Origin: Alkalinema sp. CAN_BIN05
Lineage (GTDB): Bacteria > Cyanobacteriota > Cyanobacteriia > Leptolyngbyales > Leptolyngbyaceae
Length of the DNA: 12,298 nucleotides
Direction: 5' to 3'
Assembly (NCBI GenBank): GCA_026786325.1
Contig: JAJAYH010000385.1
Location: forward strand, 1-12,298
The position numbers and the translations under genes are program-made. Below are positions 6,117-12,298 of the stretch, in pieces (the stretch's first letter is position 1; each line of letters opens with the position of its first letter). Under the pieces are notes generated by a model, which worked only from the letters and a program-made list of their open reading frames with translations, made no database searches and was not told the origin of the DNA.

Positions 6117-8015
6117 ATGACTCCCGTATCCGAAAAGGCTCCTGCTGAAAAAGCCGAGAAACTGAATAAGTTTGAGAAGTTCAAGCTCGAAAAGGATGGC
6201 CTTGACGTGAGAGCTGAGCTAGATCATTTTGCCTCTATTGGTTGGGAGGCGATGGATGAAACCGATCGGATCCATCGTCTGAAATGGATGGGGATTTTCT
6301 TCCGGCCCGTAACACCTGGGAAATTCATGATCCGATTGCGGTTGCCCAGCGGCATTATGACCAGTGCACAATCCCGTGTGTTGGGAGACATCCTTCAGCG
6401 CTATGGGGATGATGGCGTTGCAGATATAACGACTAGGCAGAACATTCAACTTCGGGGCATTCGGATTGAAGATGTGCCGGAGATTTTTCAGCAGTTTGAA
6501 CGTGTTGGCTTAACCTGCGTTCAATCGGGGATGGATAATGTTCGCAATATCACCGCGTCGCCTGTTTCTGGAATTGATGCGGCTGAATTGATTGATACTC
6601 GCGAATTAGTGCAACAGGTCCAGGATTTAATTACAAGCAATGGCCAAGGCAATCCGCGCTTTAGCAATTTGCCCCGTAAGTTTAATATTGCGATCGGGGG
6701 CTGCCCTGACAATTCAATTCATGCCGAAATCAATGACATTGCCTTTGTTCCGGCATTTCAAAATGATGTAATTGGATTTAATGTTGTCGTCGGTGGGTTC
6801 TTTTCGGCTAGTCGAGTGGAAGCCGCGATTCCGATGAATGTGTGGGTTGCGCCGAGTGATGTGGTGGATTTGTGTGGTGCAATTCTGGATGTGTACCGCG
6901 ACAATGGACCGCGTGCCAATCGTCAAAAGTCGCGCTTGATGTGGTTGATTGATATTTGGGGCGTGGAAAAGTTTAGAGCTGAAGTCGAAACCCAAATGGG
7001 CCGATCGCTTTCTGCCGCTGCGGCAAAGGATGAAATTAACTGGGACAAACGCGATCATTTAGGAATTTATCCCCAAAAGCAAACGGGTTTGAATTATGCC
7101 GGATTGCATATTCCGGCTGGACGAATGGTTGCGGATGACTTTTTTGAATTGGCGCGCCTTGCTGAAGTGTATGGCGACGGTGAAATGCGTTTCACGGTTG
7201 AACAGAATATCATTGTTCCAAATATTCCTGATTCTCGGTTAGAGCCATTCAATTCTGAAGTATTACTGCAACGCTTTAGCCCAAATCCTGGCCCTATTGT
7301 CCGTGGGATGGTGTCTTGTACGGGGGCGCAGTTCTGTAATTTCGCCATGATTGAAACCAAAAATCAAGCGATCGAAATGGCGGCGCTGTTGGATGCGGAA
7401 TTGGATGTGCCGAAAGCCGTGAGAATGCATTGGACTGGATGCCCAAATTCCTGCGGTCAGCCTCAGGTCGCAGACTTTGGGTTTATGGGCACAAAAGCTC
7501 GGGTAGAGGGCAAGACCGTTCCGGGTGTGGATTTGTTTATGGGTGGCAAAGTGGGTAAAGATGCTCACCTGGGCGAGAAGGTGATGAAAAGCATTCCGCT
7601 GACGGAGCTGAAGCCGTTTCTGCGTCAGGTGTTGATTGAAAAGTTTGCAGCTACTCTAAAATCTGGAGTGAACCCAACCGATTCGACGACATTGGTATTG
7701 CCAGATGTGAATACTGCCGTTACTGATACTACTGCTACGAATGTTGTTAAGCCCGCTACATTGGTCTTCAGCAAATCTGGTCATGAGATTGTTTGTGACA
7801 GTGGCAAATCCATTCTGAGCATTGCAACAGCGGCGGGGATTGCGATCGAAACTGATTGTCAATCGGGAAGCTGCGGTACCTGCAAACAAAAGCTGGTTGA
7901 GGGCACGGTGGAATACCCGAACAATGCTCCAACAGCCCTAACGGATGCGGAACAATCACATTACGTCCTAACCTGTAGCGCTCATCCGGTTGGTCGTGTG
8001 GTGTTGGACTTCTAA
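6117..8015 (+). CDS. nirA: Ferredoxin-nitrite reductase with fused C-terminal ferredoxin domain
   Basis: NirA reduces nitrite to ammonium with six electrons from reduced ferredoxin, using siroheme and a [4Fe-4S] cluster. The 632-residue product has two nitrite/sulfite reductase half-repeats. The substrate-pocket motif TTRQNIQLRGI is at about 105-115. The cluster ligands C401 and C407 (CTGAQFC) and C442 and C446 (CPNSC) are all present. After a Thr-rich linker (about 520-547), residues 549-632 form a plant-type [2Fe-2S] ferredoxin domain with C581, C586, C589 and C620. This fusion is known from Plectonema (Leptolyngbya) boryana and some other filamentous cyanobacteria, and may bring the electron donor in cis. 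The open frame reaches back to a TTG at 6000, but ATG 6117 is chosen because the NtcA box and -10 box lie between them. No strong ribosome binding site is visible. Confidence 0.97.
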   Translation: MTPVSEKAPAEKAEKLNKFEKFKLEKDGLDVRAELDHFASIGWEAMDETDRIHRLKWMGIFFRPVTPGKFMIRLRLPSGIMTSAQSRVLGDILQRYGDDGVADITTRQNIQLRGIRIEDVPEIFQQFERVGLTCVQSGMDNVRNITASPVSGIDAAELIDTRELVQQVQDLITSNGQGNPRFSNLPRKFNIAIGGCPDNSIHAEINDIAFVPAFQNDVIGFNVVVGGFFSASRVEAAIPMNVWVAPSDVVDLCGAILDVYRDNGPRANRQKSRLMWLIDIWGVEKFRAEVETQMGRSLSAAAAKDEINWDKRDHLGIYPQKQTGLNYAGLHIPAGRMVADDFFELARLAEVYGDGEMRFTVEQNIIVPNIPDSRLEPFNSEVLLQRFSPNPGPIVRGMVSCTGAQFCNFAMIETKNQAIEMAALLDAELDVPKAVRMHWTGCPNSCGQPQVADFGFMGTKARVEGKTVPGVDLFMGGKVGKDAHLGEKVMKSIPLTELKPFLRQVLIEKFAATLKSGVNPTDSTTLVLPDVNTAVTDTTATNVVKPATLVFSKSGHEIVCDSGKSILSIATAAGIAIETDCQSGSCGTCKQKLVEGTVEYPNNAPTALTDAEQSHYVLTCSAHPVGRVVLDF

Positions 8016-8039
8016 TTACGGCTAATTCTAATTACTGTA

Positions 8040-8075
8040 AAACCGCTCATGAATCAATGGATTTGTGAGCGGTTT
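8040..8075 (+). terminator. Hairpin terminator after nirA
   Basis: AAACCGCTCA (8040-8049) pairs perfectly with TGAGCGGTTT (8066-8075) across a 16-base loop, 24 bases beyond the nirA stop. The following sequence is only moderately T-rich, so it may work in both directions or serve as a 3' stabiliser. It closes nirA as a single-gene transcript. Confidence 0.65.
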
Positions 8076-8100
8076 GCTGTATCTCATCAATTTTGTTTAA

Positions 8101-8242
8101 GAGGGTGCTTGAAAAGTGGCAGGTCGTGACGATTGAGACCCGATCCCCTTAAAAGGGGGACTAAGAGTTGAATTCTGGTTCCCCCTTTTTAAGGGGGAAC
8201 GGGTCTTTTGATACCTCACGAAAGGACTTTTCAAACGCACTC
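8101..8242. mobile_element. MITE-like palindromic element, about 142 bases
   Basis: The ends are inverted repeats: AGAGGGTGCTTGAAAAGT (from 8100) and, inverted at the right, AGAGTGCGTTTGAAAAGT (to 8243), 15 of 18 identical. Inside are further paired blocks: TCGTGA at both sides, GACCCG with CGGGTC, and CCCCTTAAAAGGGGG near a second CCCCCTTTTTAAGGGGG. The whole element can therefore fold into one long hairpin. TAA flanks both sides (8098-8100 and 8243-8245), consistent with a 3-base target duplication; a TA target is also possible. No transposase is encoded, so it would be non-autonomous. Lying between convergent genes, it could also act as a two-way terminator. Confidence 0.75.
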
Positions 8243-9711
8243 TAAGACCCAATAACGCGCTCTAAAAATGCCACTGCTTCAACGTGAGTGGTTTGCGGGA
8301 AGAAGTCGGCGGGTTGGACTCGGGTCAACCGGTAGTCATTGTTCTCGCACAAAATTTTCAAATCTCGCGATAATGTCGCTGGATTGCAGCTCATATATAC
8401 AATGCGATTTGGCTTTATCTTAAGCAATGTATTCAACACCCACCGATCGCACCCTCGACGTGGAGGATCCATTAATACAATATCAGGACTGGTGATGACA
8501 TCATCAACCCCCTCATCCGTAATCCCCATCAGCAACGGTAGCAAGGTTTCCACACTACCCGCATGAAATTCTGCGTTCTCAATACCATTCTTTTCAGCAT
8601 TGATTTTGGCTTGCTCGATCGCACTTGCCTGCATCTCAATCCCAATGACCCGCTTCACTTGTTTGGCCAGTGGTAAGCTCAATGTGCCAATGCCGCAATA
8701 GGCATCAACAATTGTTTCATTACCCGTCAAGTTCAATTCTTGTTCAATCTCATAGAGCATCGCTTCGGCTTGCTCGGTGTAAACCTGAAAGAATGTATCG
8801 GGGCGAATTTGGAATTTCAAGCCCCCAAAACGTTCTTCAATGTAGCCACGACCGACAATACAAAAGGTATCAAGTCCAAAAATTACATTACCTTTTTCAT
8901 TATTGATATTCAAACAAACGCCAACTAAGCCAAAGCGCTGCATCCATTCATTACATTGCTTCCACAGTTCATTCAGTTTGCGATCTTTGGCCACGATCGT
9001 CAGCATCAGTTCACCCGTGCGCCGACCCACTCTCAGGGAAATATGTCGCACATTACCTTGATGGGTGTTCTCGTCATAAATCGCCCATTTTGCTTTACCA
9101 ATATCTTTTTTGATTTCAGCTAGCAGTGGATTTAGACGAGTGTCCTGAATGGGACATTGGTTGAGGTTGACAATGCTGTGGGAGCCTTTTTGGTAATAGC
9201 CTGCAATGACGTGACCATGGACGATCGATCGCATTGGATCGCGAAGTTTGGCTTCCGGTTGATTCCGTTCTGCAACACTCAACGGATAGCTGGACTTGTT
9301 GCGATATTGAAACGGTTCGCCGACGCTTAAAACTTCATCAACTTCGAGTTCATCCCCAAATCCGCCGATACGTTGCAGGGCTTGCACCACTTGATCGCGC
9401 TTGGCTACGAGTTGCTGACTGTAGCTGACATGTTGCCACTGACAGCCGCCGCATTTGTCCGCGACGATGCATTTAGGTCGTACTCGATCGTCGGAGGCTT
9501 GTAAGACATCGACCAGTTGAGCGGTGGCATATTTGGCTTTGACGATCGCCATTTTTGCCAAAATCCGATCGCCCGGTACCGTGTCTGGTACAAAAACGAC
9601 TAGTTCATTGACTCGTCCAACGCCGTCACCACTGTCACTGAGGCTTTCTATTGTCAATTCAACGCGATCGCCTTGTCGCCATTTCCGTATATCAGATGCT
9701 GTGGGAATCAT
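8242..9711 (-). CDS. rlmD: 23S rRNA (uracil-C5)-methyltransferase, RlmD/RumA family
   Basis: The 489-residue product transfers a methyl group from S-adenosylmethionine to C5 of a uracil in 23S rRNA. Visible parts, in order: an N-terminal TRAM RNA-binding domain (about 12-72), four cysteines for a [4Fe-4S] cluster (C81, C87, C90 and C186, in CIVADKCGGC and NQCPIQ), and the SAM-binding loop DAYCGIGTLSLP (336-347). These are followed by DPPRRGCD (415-422), the catalytic loop YMSCNPATLSRD with nucleophile C442, and a general-base glutamate in THVEAV (E477). All key residues are present and length fits the family. Whether the target is U1939, U747 or both cannot be told from sequence. The DUF4330 gene lies 89 bases upstream on the same strand, so co-transcription is possible. 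The last base of the TAG stop lies in the adjacent MITE-like element. Confidence 0.93.
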   Translation of the reverse strand: MIPTASDIRKWRQGDRVELTIESLSDSGDGVGRVNELVVFVPDTVPGDRILAKMAIVKAKYATAQLVDVLQASDDRVRPKCIVADKCGGCQWQHVSYSQQLVAKRDQVVQALQRIGGFGDELEVDEVLSVGEPFQYRNKSSYPLSVAERNQPEAKLRDPMRSIVHGHVIAGYYQKGSHSIVNLNQCPIQDTRLNPLLAEIKKDIGKAKWAIYDENTHQGNVRHISLRVGRRTGELMLTIVAKDRKLNELWKQCNEWMQRFGLVGVCLNINNEKGNVIFGLDTFCIVGRGYIEERFGGLKFQIRPDTFFQVYTEQAEAMLYEIEQELNLTGNETIVDAYCGIGTLSLPLAKQVKRVIGIEMQASAIEQAKINAEKNGIENAEFHAGSVETLLPLLMGITDEGVDDVITSPDIVLMDPPRRGCDRWVLNTLLKIKPNRIVYMSCNPATLSRDLKILCENNDYRLTRVQPADFFPQTTHVEAVAFLERVIGS

Positions 9712-9800
9712 TGTGAGTTAACCGGAAATTAAGTGAGCGATTGGTATGGAGTAGATGAGTCGAGCTTTGAGTTAGAGACGATCGGTTATTTTTTATTCGG

Positions 9801-10316
9801 CTATTTCTTTGCGCCTCGAATATCAACGACAGAACTGTTGAAGCTATATTGTGGTCCTTCGAGTTCTAGGGAAGTGCCGATTTTAACTTTTTTATTACCG
9901 AATACAATTCCACCATCCTCAGCTACTTTTGCGTTGCCACTTAAGGTCATAAGCATATCGTTGGAAAATCGCATTTCTGGACGGGGATCGGGCAAGGCTT
10001 TGACGCTGCCATCGGGCTGAGGAATGGCCAGAGTTCGGGGCAAGAATTCTAATTTTGTCAGGTCTACTTGGCCGGAGGGTTCGTTGCGGATGATGACGCT
10101 AATTTTATCGCCCGGTTTGAGAATATTTTTAGGATCAATAGCATTAAGTCCTCGGACGATGACATCAACTTCGATGGGTGAACCCTGAGCATAGGACGAT
10201 GTTTTGCCGGGGAGCAGGAAGATACCTGCGGCGACCATGAGGATAATCATGGCGGCTCCTGCGTCTAGAATGCTAATTTTGCCGAAGAGTCTGCCTTTAG
10301 AATCCAAAATTGCCAT
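9801..10316 (-). CDS. DUF4330 family protein, single-pass membrane anchored
   Basis: The 171-residue product starts with a short basic cytoplasmic segment (MAILDSKGRLFGKISILD). One transmembrane helix follows (about 17-36, DAGAAMIILMVAAGIFLLPG). The remaining 130 or so residues are predicted outside the cytoplasm, with no cysteines or obvious catalytic motif. The pattern 'GRLFGKISILDAGA' plus a 'V-x-V-R-G-L' segment is what I recognise as DUF4330, a family common in cyanobacteria with no known function. TAAGGGAA at 10325-10332 contains a fair ribosome binding site about nine bases before the ATG. It is transcribed toward rlmD and is divergent from the GntR gene. Confidence 0.75.
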   Translation of the reverse strand: MAILDSKGRLFGKISILDAGAAMIILMVAAGIFLLPGKTSSYAQGSPIEVDVIVRGLNAIDPKNILKPGDKISVIIRNEPSGQVDLTKLEFLPRTLAIPQPDGSVKALPDPRPEMRFSNDMLMTLSGNAKVAEDGGIVFGNKKVKIGTSLELEGPQYSFNSSVVDIRGAKK

Positions 10317-10642
10317 GTGATGATTTCCCTTATTTCAGGATAAGAATCACTTACCCCATCCAAAATTTGTCACTCGTCAGAGTAGCACATGTCTCTTGTC
10401 TCTAGAGAAATCGATGGATCTTTAGTTCTTTTAGATTAACGCAATAGATTTGCGATCGGGTTCTATTTAAATATTTGATTAAATATCGGGATTATTTGCC
10501 GATCGGACACCAACCTCCGAAAACCTAACTATTTTTTTGTTTAATTTTGCAATATAGTCTGCATAAGACTGCACAGACAATGAATAATAATAAACTAGAC
10601 TGAAACGTCGCTACTCAATCCCCACCATAGGTTCCACGGGTC
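10317..10642. other. Divergent intergenic region with several dyads, no gene seen
   Basis: These 326 bases separate the DUF4330 and GntR genes and must hold both promoters. I found no convincing open frame or RNA gene. Palindromes include TCTCTAGAGA (10399-10408) and ATATTT-GATT-AAATAT (10471-10486). The stretch 10460-10560 is strongly AT-rich. A TATAGT at 10553-10558 could be a -10 box for the GntR gene, but I see no matching -35 box at normal spacing. Confidence 0.5.
10556..10578. promoter_or_regulatory. Nested dyad upstream of the GntR gene, possible autoregulatory operator
   Basis: AGTCT-GCATA-AGACT (10556-10570) is a perfect interrupted palindrome. GTCTG (10557-10561) also pairs with CAGAC (10574-10578), giving overlapping symmetric half-sites. 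The block overlaps the candidate -10 box TATAGT and lies 65 bases before the GntR start codon. GntR/YtrA-type regulators often bind such dyads in their own promoters; binding here is inferred. Confidence 0.4.
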
Positions 10643-11626
10643 ATGCCCCAGTTTAATATCCAGACGGATAGCGACATCCCCGCATCCAGTCAACTCTTTA
10701 ACCAAATCCTGTTTGCGATCGCCTCACGGCAGTATCCGCCAGGGCACCGCCTGCCCAGCACCCGTCAACTCGCCATGATCACGGGGCTACACCGCAACAC
10801 CATCAGCAAAGTTTATCGACAATTGGAAGATGCTGGAGTGGTCGATGCTCAGGCTGGATCCGGAATCTATGTCCGGGATCACATCACAGAAGGCAACGCG
10901 CTCCAGCAGTCTCCCCTACTCCAGCAACATCCCGCTGCCCATCGTCTAATTCAGCAAAATGTAGACGAATTATTAAAACAAGGCTGCTCCCTAAGCCTGA
11001 CCCGCGAACTTTTTCTCGCCGAAATCGACTGGCGACTGCGTTGTAGTGCCCAAGTGCTAATCACCGCCCCAAGTCACGATCTCGCAGCCGGGGAAATGAT
11101 GCTACAGGAACTTCAGAAAGCCCTGAACATTCCCATTCAGCTTGTTCCCATGGAAGAACTCGGCCAAGTTCTTGACCAAACACGCTCCAGCACCGTCGTC
11201 ACCAGTCGCTATTTCATTCACCAAGCCGAAGCGATCGCCGCACCAAAATCGGCCCGCGTCATTCCCATTGATATTTACGATTTTGAAAAAGAACTCAAAC
11301 TCGTCAAAGATCTGCCCAAAGGCCACCATCTCGGTATCGTCAGTCTCAGTGCTGAAACCATTGGGGTCGCATCCATCATCATCCATAGTTTGCGGGGCGA
11401 AGACATTTTACTCATGGGCGCGGCGACCACCGATGCCTATAAATTAGATGCGATCATTCGTAATGCCCAAACTATTATCTGTGACGAACCCAGTCATATC
11501 CCCGTTAAAGCCGCCATTCTCGCCGCCCAAGACGATTTAATCCGTGCCCCAAAAATCATCGCCTGCGAAAGCTTCATCGTGAGTAAATCCATTGGACTGC
11601 TCAAACGAGAGCTAGGATTGGAATGA
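10643..11626 (+). CDS. GntR-family transcriptional regulator
   Basis: The 327-residue product has a GntR winged helix-turn-helix at about residues 12-78: SSQLFNQILFAIASRQYPPG, then RLPSTRQLAMITGLHRNTISKVYRQLEDAG, then the wing AGSGIYV. The remaining 230 residues are not an aminotransferase domain: there is no PLP-lysine motif and the length is too short for MocR proteins. They are also far longer than the tail of YtrA-type regulators. Alternating beta-strands and helices (VLITAPS, STVVTSRYF, HLGIVSLSA, TIICDEP) suggest a ligand-binding alpha/beta domain, possibly periplasmic-binding-protein-like. The effector is unknown. The stop codon overlaps the start of the HAD gene (ATGA), so the two are probably translated together. 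No good ribosome binding site precedes ATG 10643. Confidence 0.83.
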   Translation: MPQFNIQTDSDIPASSQLFNQILFAIASRQYPPGHRLPSTRQLAMITGLHRNTISKVYRQLEDAGVVDAQAGSGIYVRDHITEGNALQQSPLLQQHPAAHRLIQQNVDELLKQGCSLSLTRELFLAEIDWRLRCSAQVLITAPSHDLAAGEMMLQELQKALNIPIQLVPMEELGQVLDQTRSSTVVTSRYFIHQAEAIAAPKSARVIPIDIYDFEKELKLVKDLPKGHHLGIVSLSAETIGVASIIIHSLRGEDILLMGAATTDAYKLDAIIRNAQTIICDEPSHIPVKAAILAAQDDLIRAPKIIACESFIVSKSIGLLKRELGLE

Positions 11627-12298
11627 ATCCTAGTGAAGCTTCTATGCCATTAGAAAACTCTCCCGCCTATTCCCCGTTATTTCCCCTGAGTAAACGGGTC
11701 AATCGTATGGTGATTTTCGACTTCGACGGAACGATCGCCGACAGCTTCAGCATTGGGGTCAAAATTGGCAATCAGCTTGCCCAGGAATTTGGGTTTCCCA
11801 GCATCACTACGGCCACGATCGATCGATGGCAACATCTCAGCTCCAAGGAAATAATTCGCGAAATCGGAGTTCCATTTTACCGTCTACCCAAAATCATCCG
11901 TCGCTTCAAATCCGACATGAACCGAGAAATCCCAAATCTTCAGCCTTTCGACGGCATAAAAGAAGCCCTTCGCACTCTTCGTAGCCAAGGCTGTCGTCTA
12001 GGCATTGTGACATCAAACAGTGAAGACAATGTTCGCAGCTTCTTGTCAGTCCAAGGCATAAGCCACCTATTTGAATTTGTTATTTCCTGCCCCCGTCTTA
12101 TGGGCAAGGACAAAGTCCTGAAACGCATCTTAAAAAAGCAAAATATCCAGCCCGAAACCGTCCTGTATGTTGGCGATGAAACCCGCGACATTGATGCGGC
12201 CAAACGGAGCAACATCCGATCGGCTGCCGTATCCTGGGGCTTCAACTCACTCCAAGCCCTCGCCCAGCACTATCCGGACTTCATATTAACTGAACCCG
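11623..12298 (+). CDS. HAD-superfamily hydrolase, Gph-like phosphatase (runs off right edge)
   Basis: The frame opens at ATG 11623, overlapping the GntR stop as ATGA, and is still open after 225 residues at the window end. Seen motifs: motif I DFDGTIAD (nucleophile D33, acid/base D35), motif II TSNSE (from T130), a motif III lysine in MGKDKVLKRIL (K162 or K164) and motif IV GDETRDIDAA (184-193). A helical cap lies between motifs I and II (about 45-110), as in subfamily IA enzymes such as phosphoglycolate phosphatase. It is probably a nearly complete cytoplasmic phosphatase acting on a small phosphorylated metabolite; the substrate cannot be named. ATG codons at residues 8 and 29 are other possible starts, and the last is too close to motif I to be likely. 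Coupling to the GntR gene suggests shared control. Confidence 0.88.
   Translation, partial: MNPSEASMPLENSPAYSPLFPLSKRVNRMVIFDFDGTIADSFSIGVKIGNQLAQEFGFPSITTATIDRWQHLSSKEIIREIGVPFYRLPKIIRRFKSDMNREIPNLQPFDGIKEALRTLRSQGCRLGIVTSNSEDNVRSFLSVQGISHLFEFVISCPRLMGKDKVLKRILKKQNIQPETVLYVGDETRDIDAAKRSNIRSAAVSWGFNSLQALAQHYPDFILTEP

Noticed and set aside
6219..7959. Several minus-strand open frames opposite nirA
   Set aside because: They are shadows of a strongly supported gene, with no ribosome binding sites or recognisable domains.
8101..8242. CRISPR repeat or simple terminator as explanation for the palindrome
   Set aside because: There is only one copy with no spacers. The imperfect terminal inverted repeats plus TAA flanks fit a MITE better than a plain terminator, though it may also terminate transcripts.
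9733..10020. Plus-strand open frame of 95 codons across the rlmD/DUF4330 spacer
   Set aside because: Most of it is antisense to the DUF4330 gene, its sequence matches nothing recognised, and there is no promoter or ribosome binding site.

Overview
The window looks like chromosomal DNA of a cyanobacterium, probably a filamentous or Leptolyngbya-like one. The HIP1 octamer GCGATCGC occurs at least eight times (795, 2028, 4645, 4747, 5323, 9664, 10715, 11231), and CGATCG cores are frequent elsewhere. The gene set is also cyanobacterial: ferredoxin-type nitrite reductase with a fused ferredoxin domain, NtcB, CnaT, and a DUF4330 protein. No sequence search was possible, so names rest on recognised motifs and gene order.

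Left edge (1-1899): the first 587 residues of a large SNF2-family helicase, read leftwards out of the window, with a palindrome-rich 137-base upstream region. This is the most likely place for an undescribed system, because such helicases often open defence-type operons, but the partner genes would lie outside the window.

Centre (1900-8100): a nitrate/nitrite assimilation island. On the minus strand, in transcription order, are a Rieske [2Fe-2S] protein, a HEAT-repeat protein (probable NirB), the LysR-type regulator NtcB and the TrpD-like protein CnaT. Divergent from them is nirA on the plus strand. The nirA promoter has a perfect NtcA box (GTA-N8-TAC), a TAN3T -10 box 22 bases downstream, and a LysR-type dyad just upstream. 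Global nitrogen control (NtcA), pathway control (NtcB and CnaT) and enzyme support (NirB) therefore sit around the single structural gene. nrtABCD and narB do not follow nirA here; a hairpin terminator and a convergent gene do.

Right side (8101-12298): a 142-base palindromic MITE-like element inserted at the stop codon of an RlmD/RumA-type 23S rRNA uracil methyltransferase gene. Upstream of that gene, on the same minus strand, is a DUF4330 membrane-anchored protein. A 326-base divergent intergenic region with several dyads then leads to a plus-strand pair: a GntR-family regulator and, coupled by an ATGA overlap, a HAD phosphatase that runs off the right edge.
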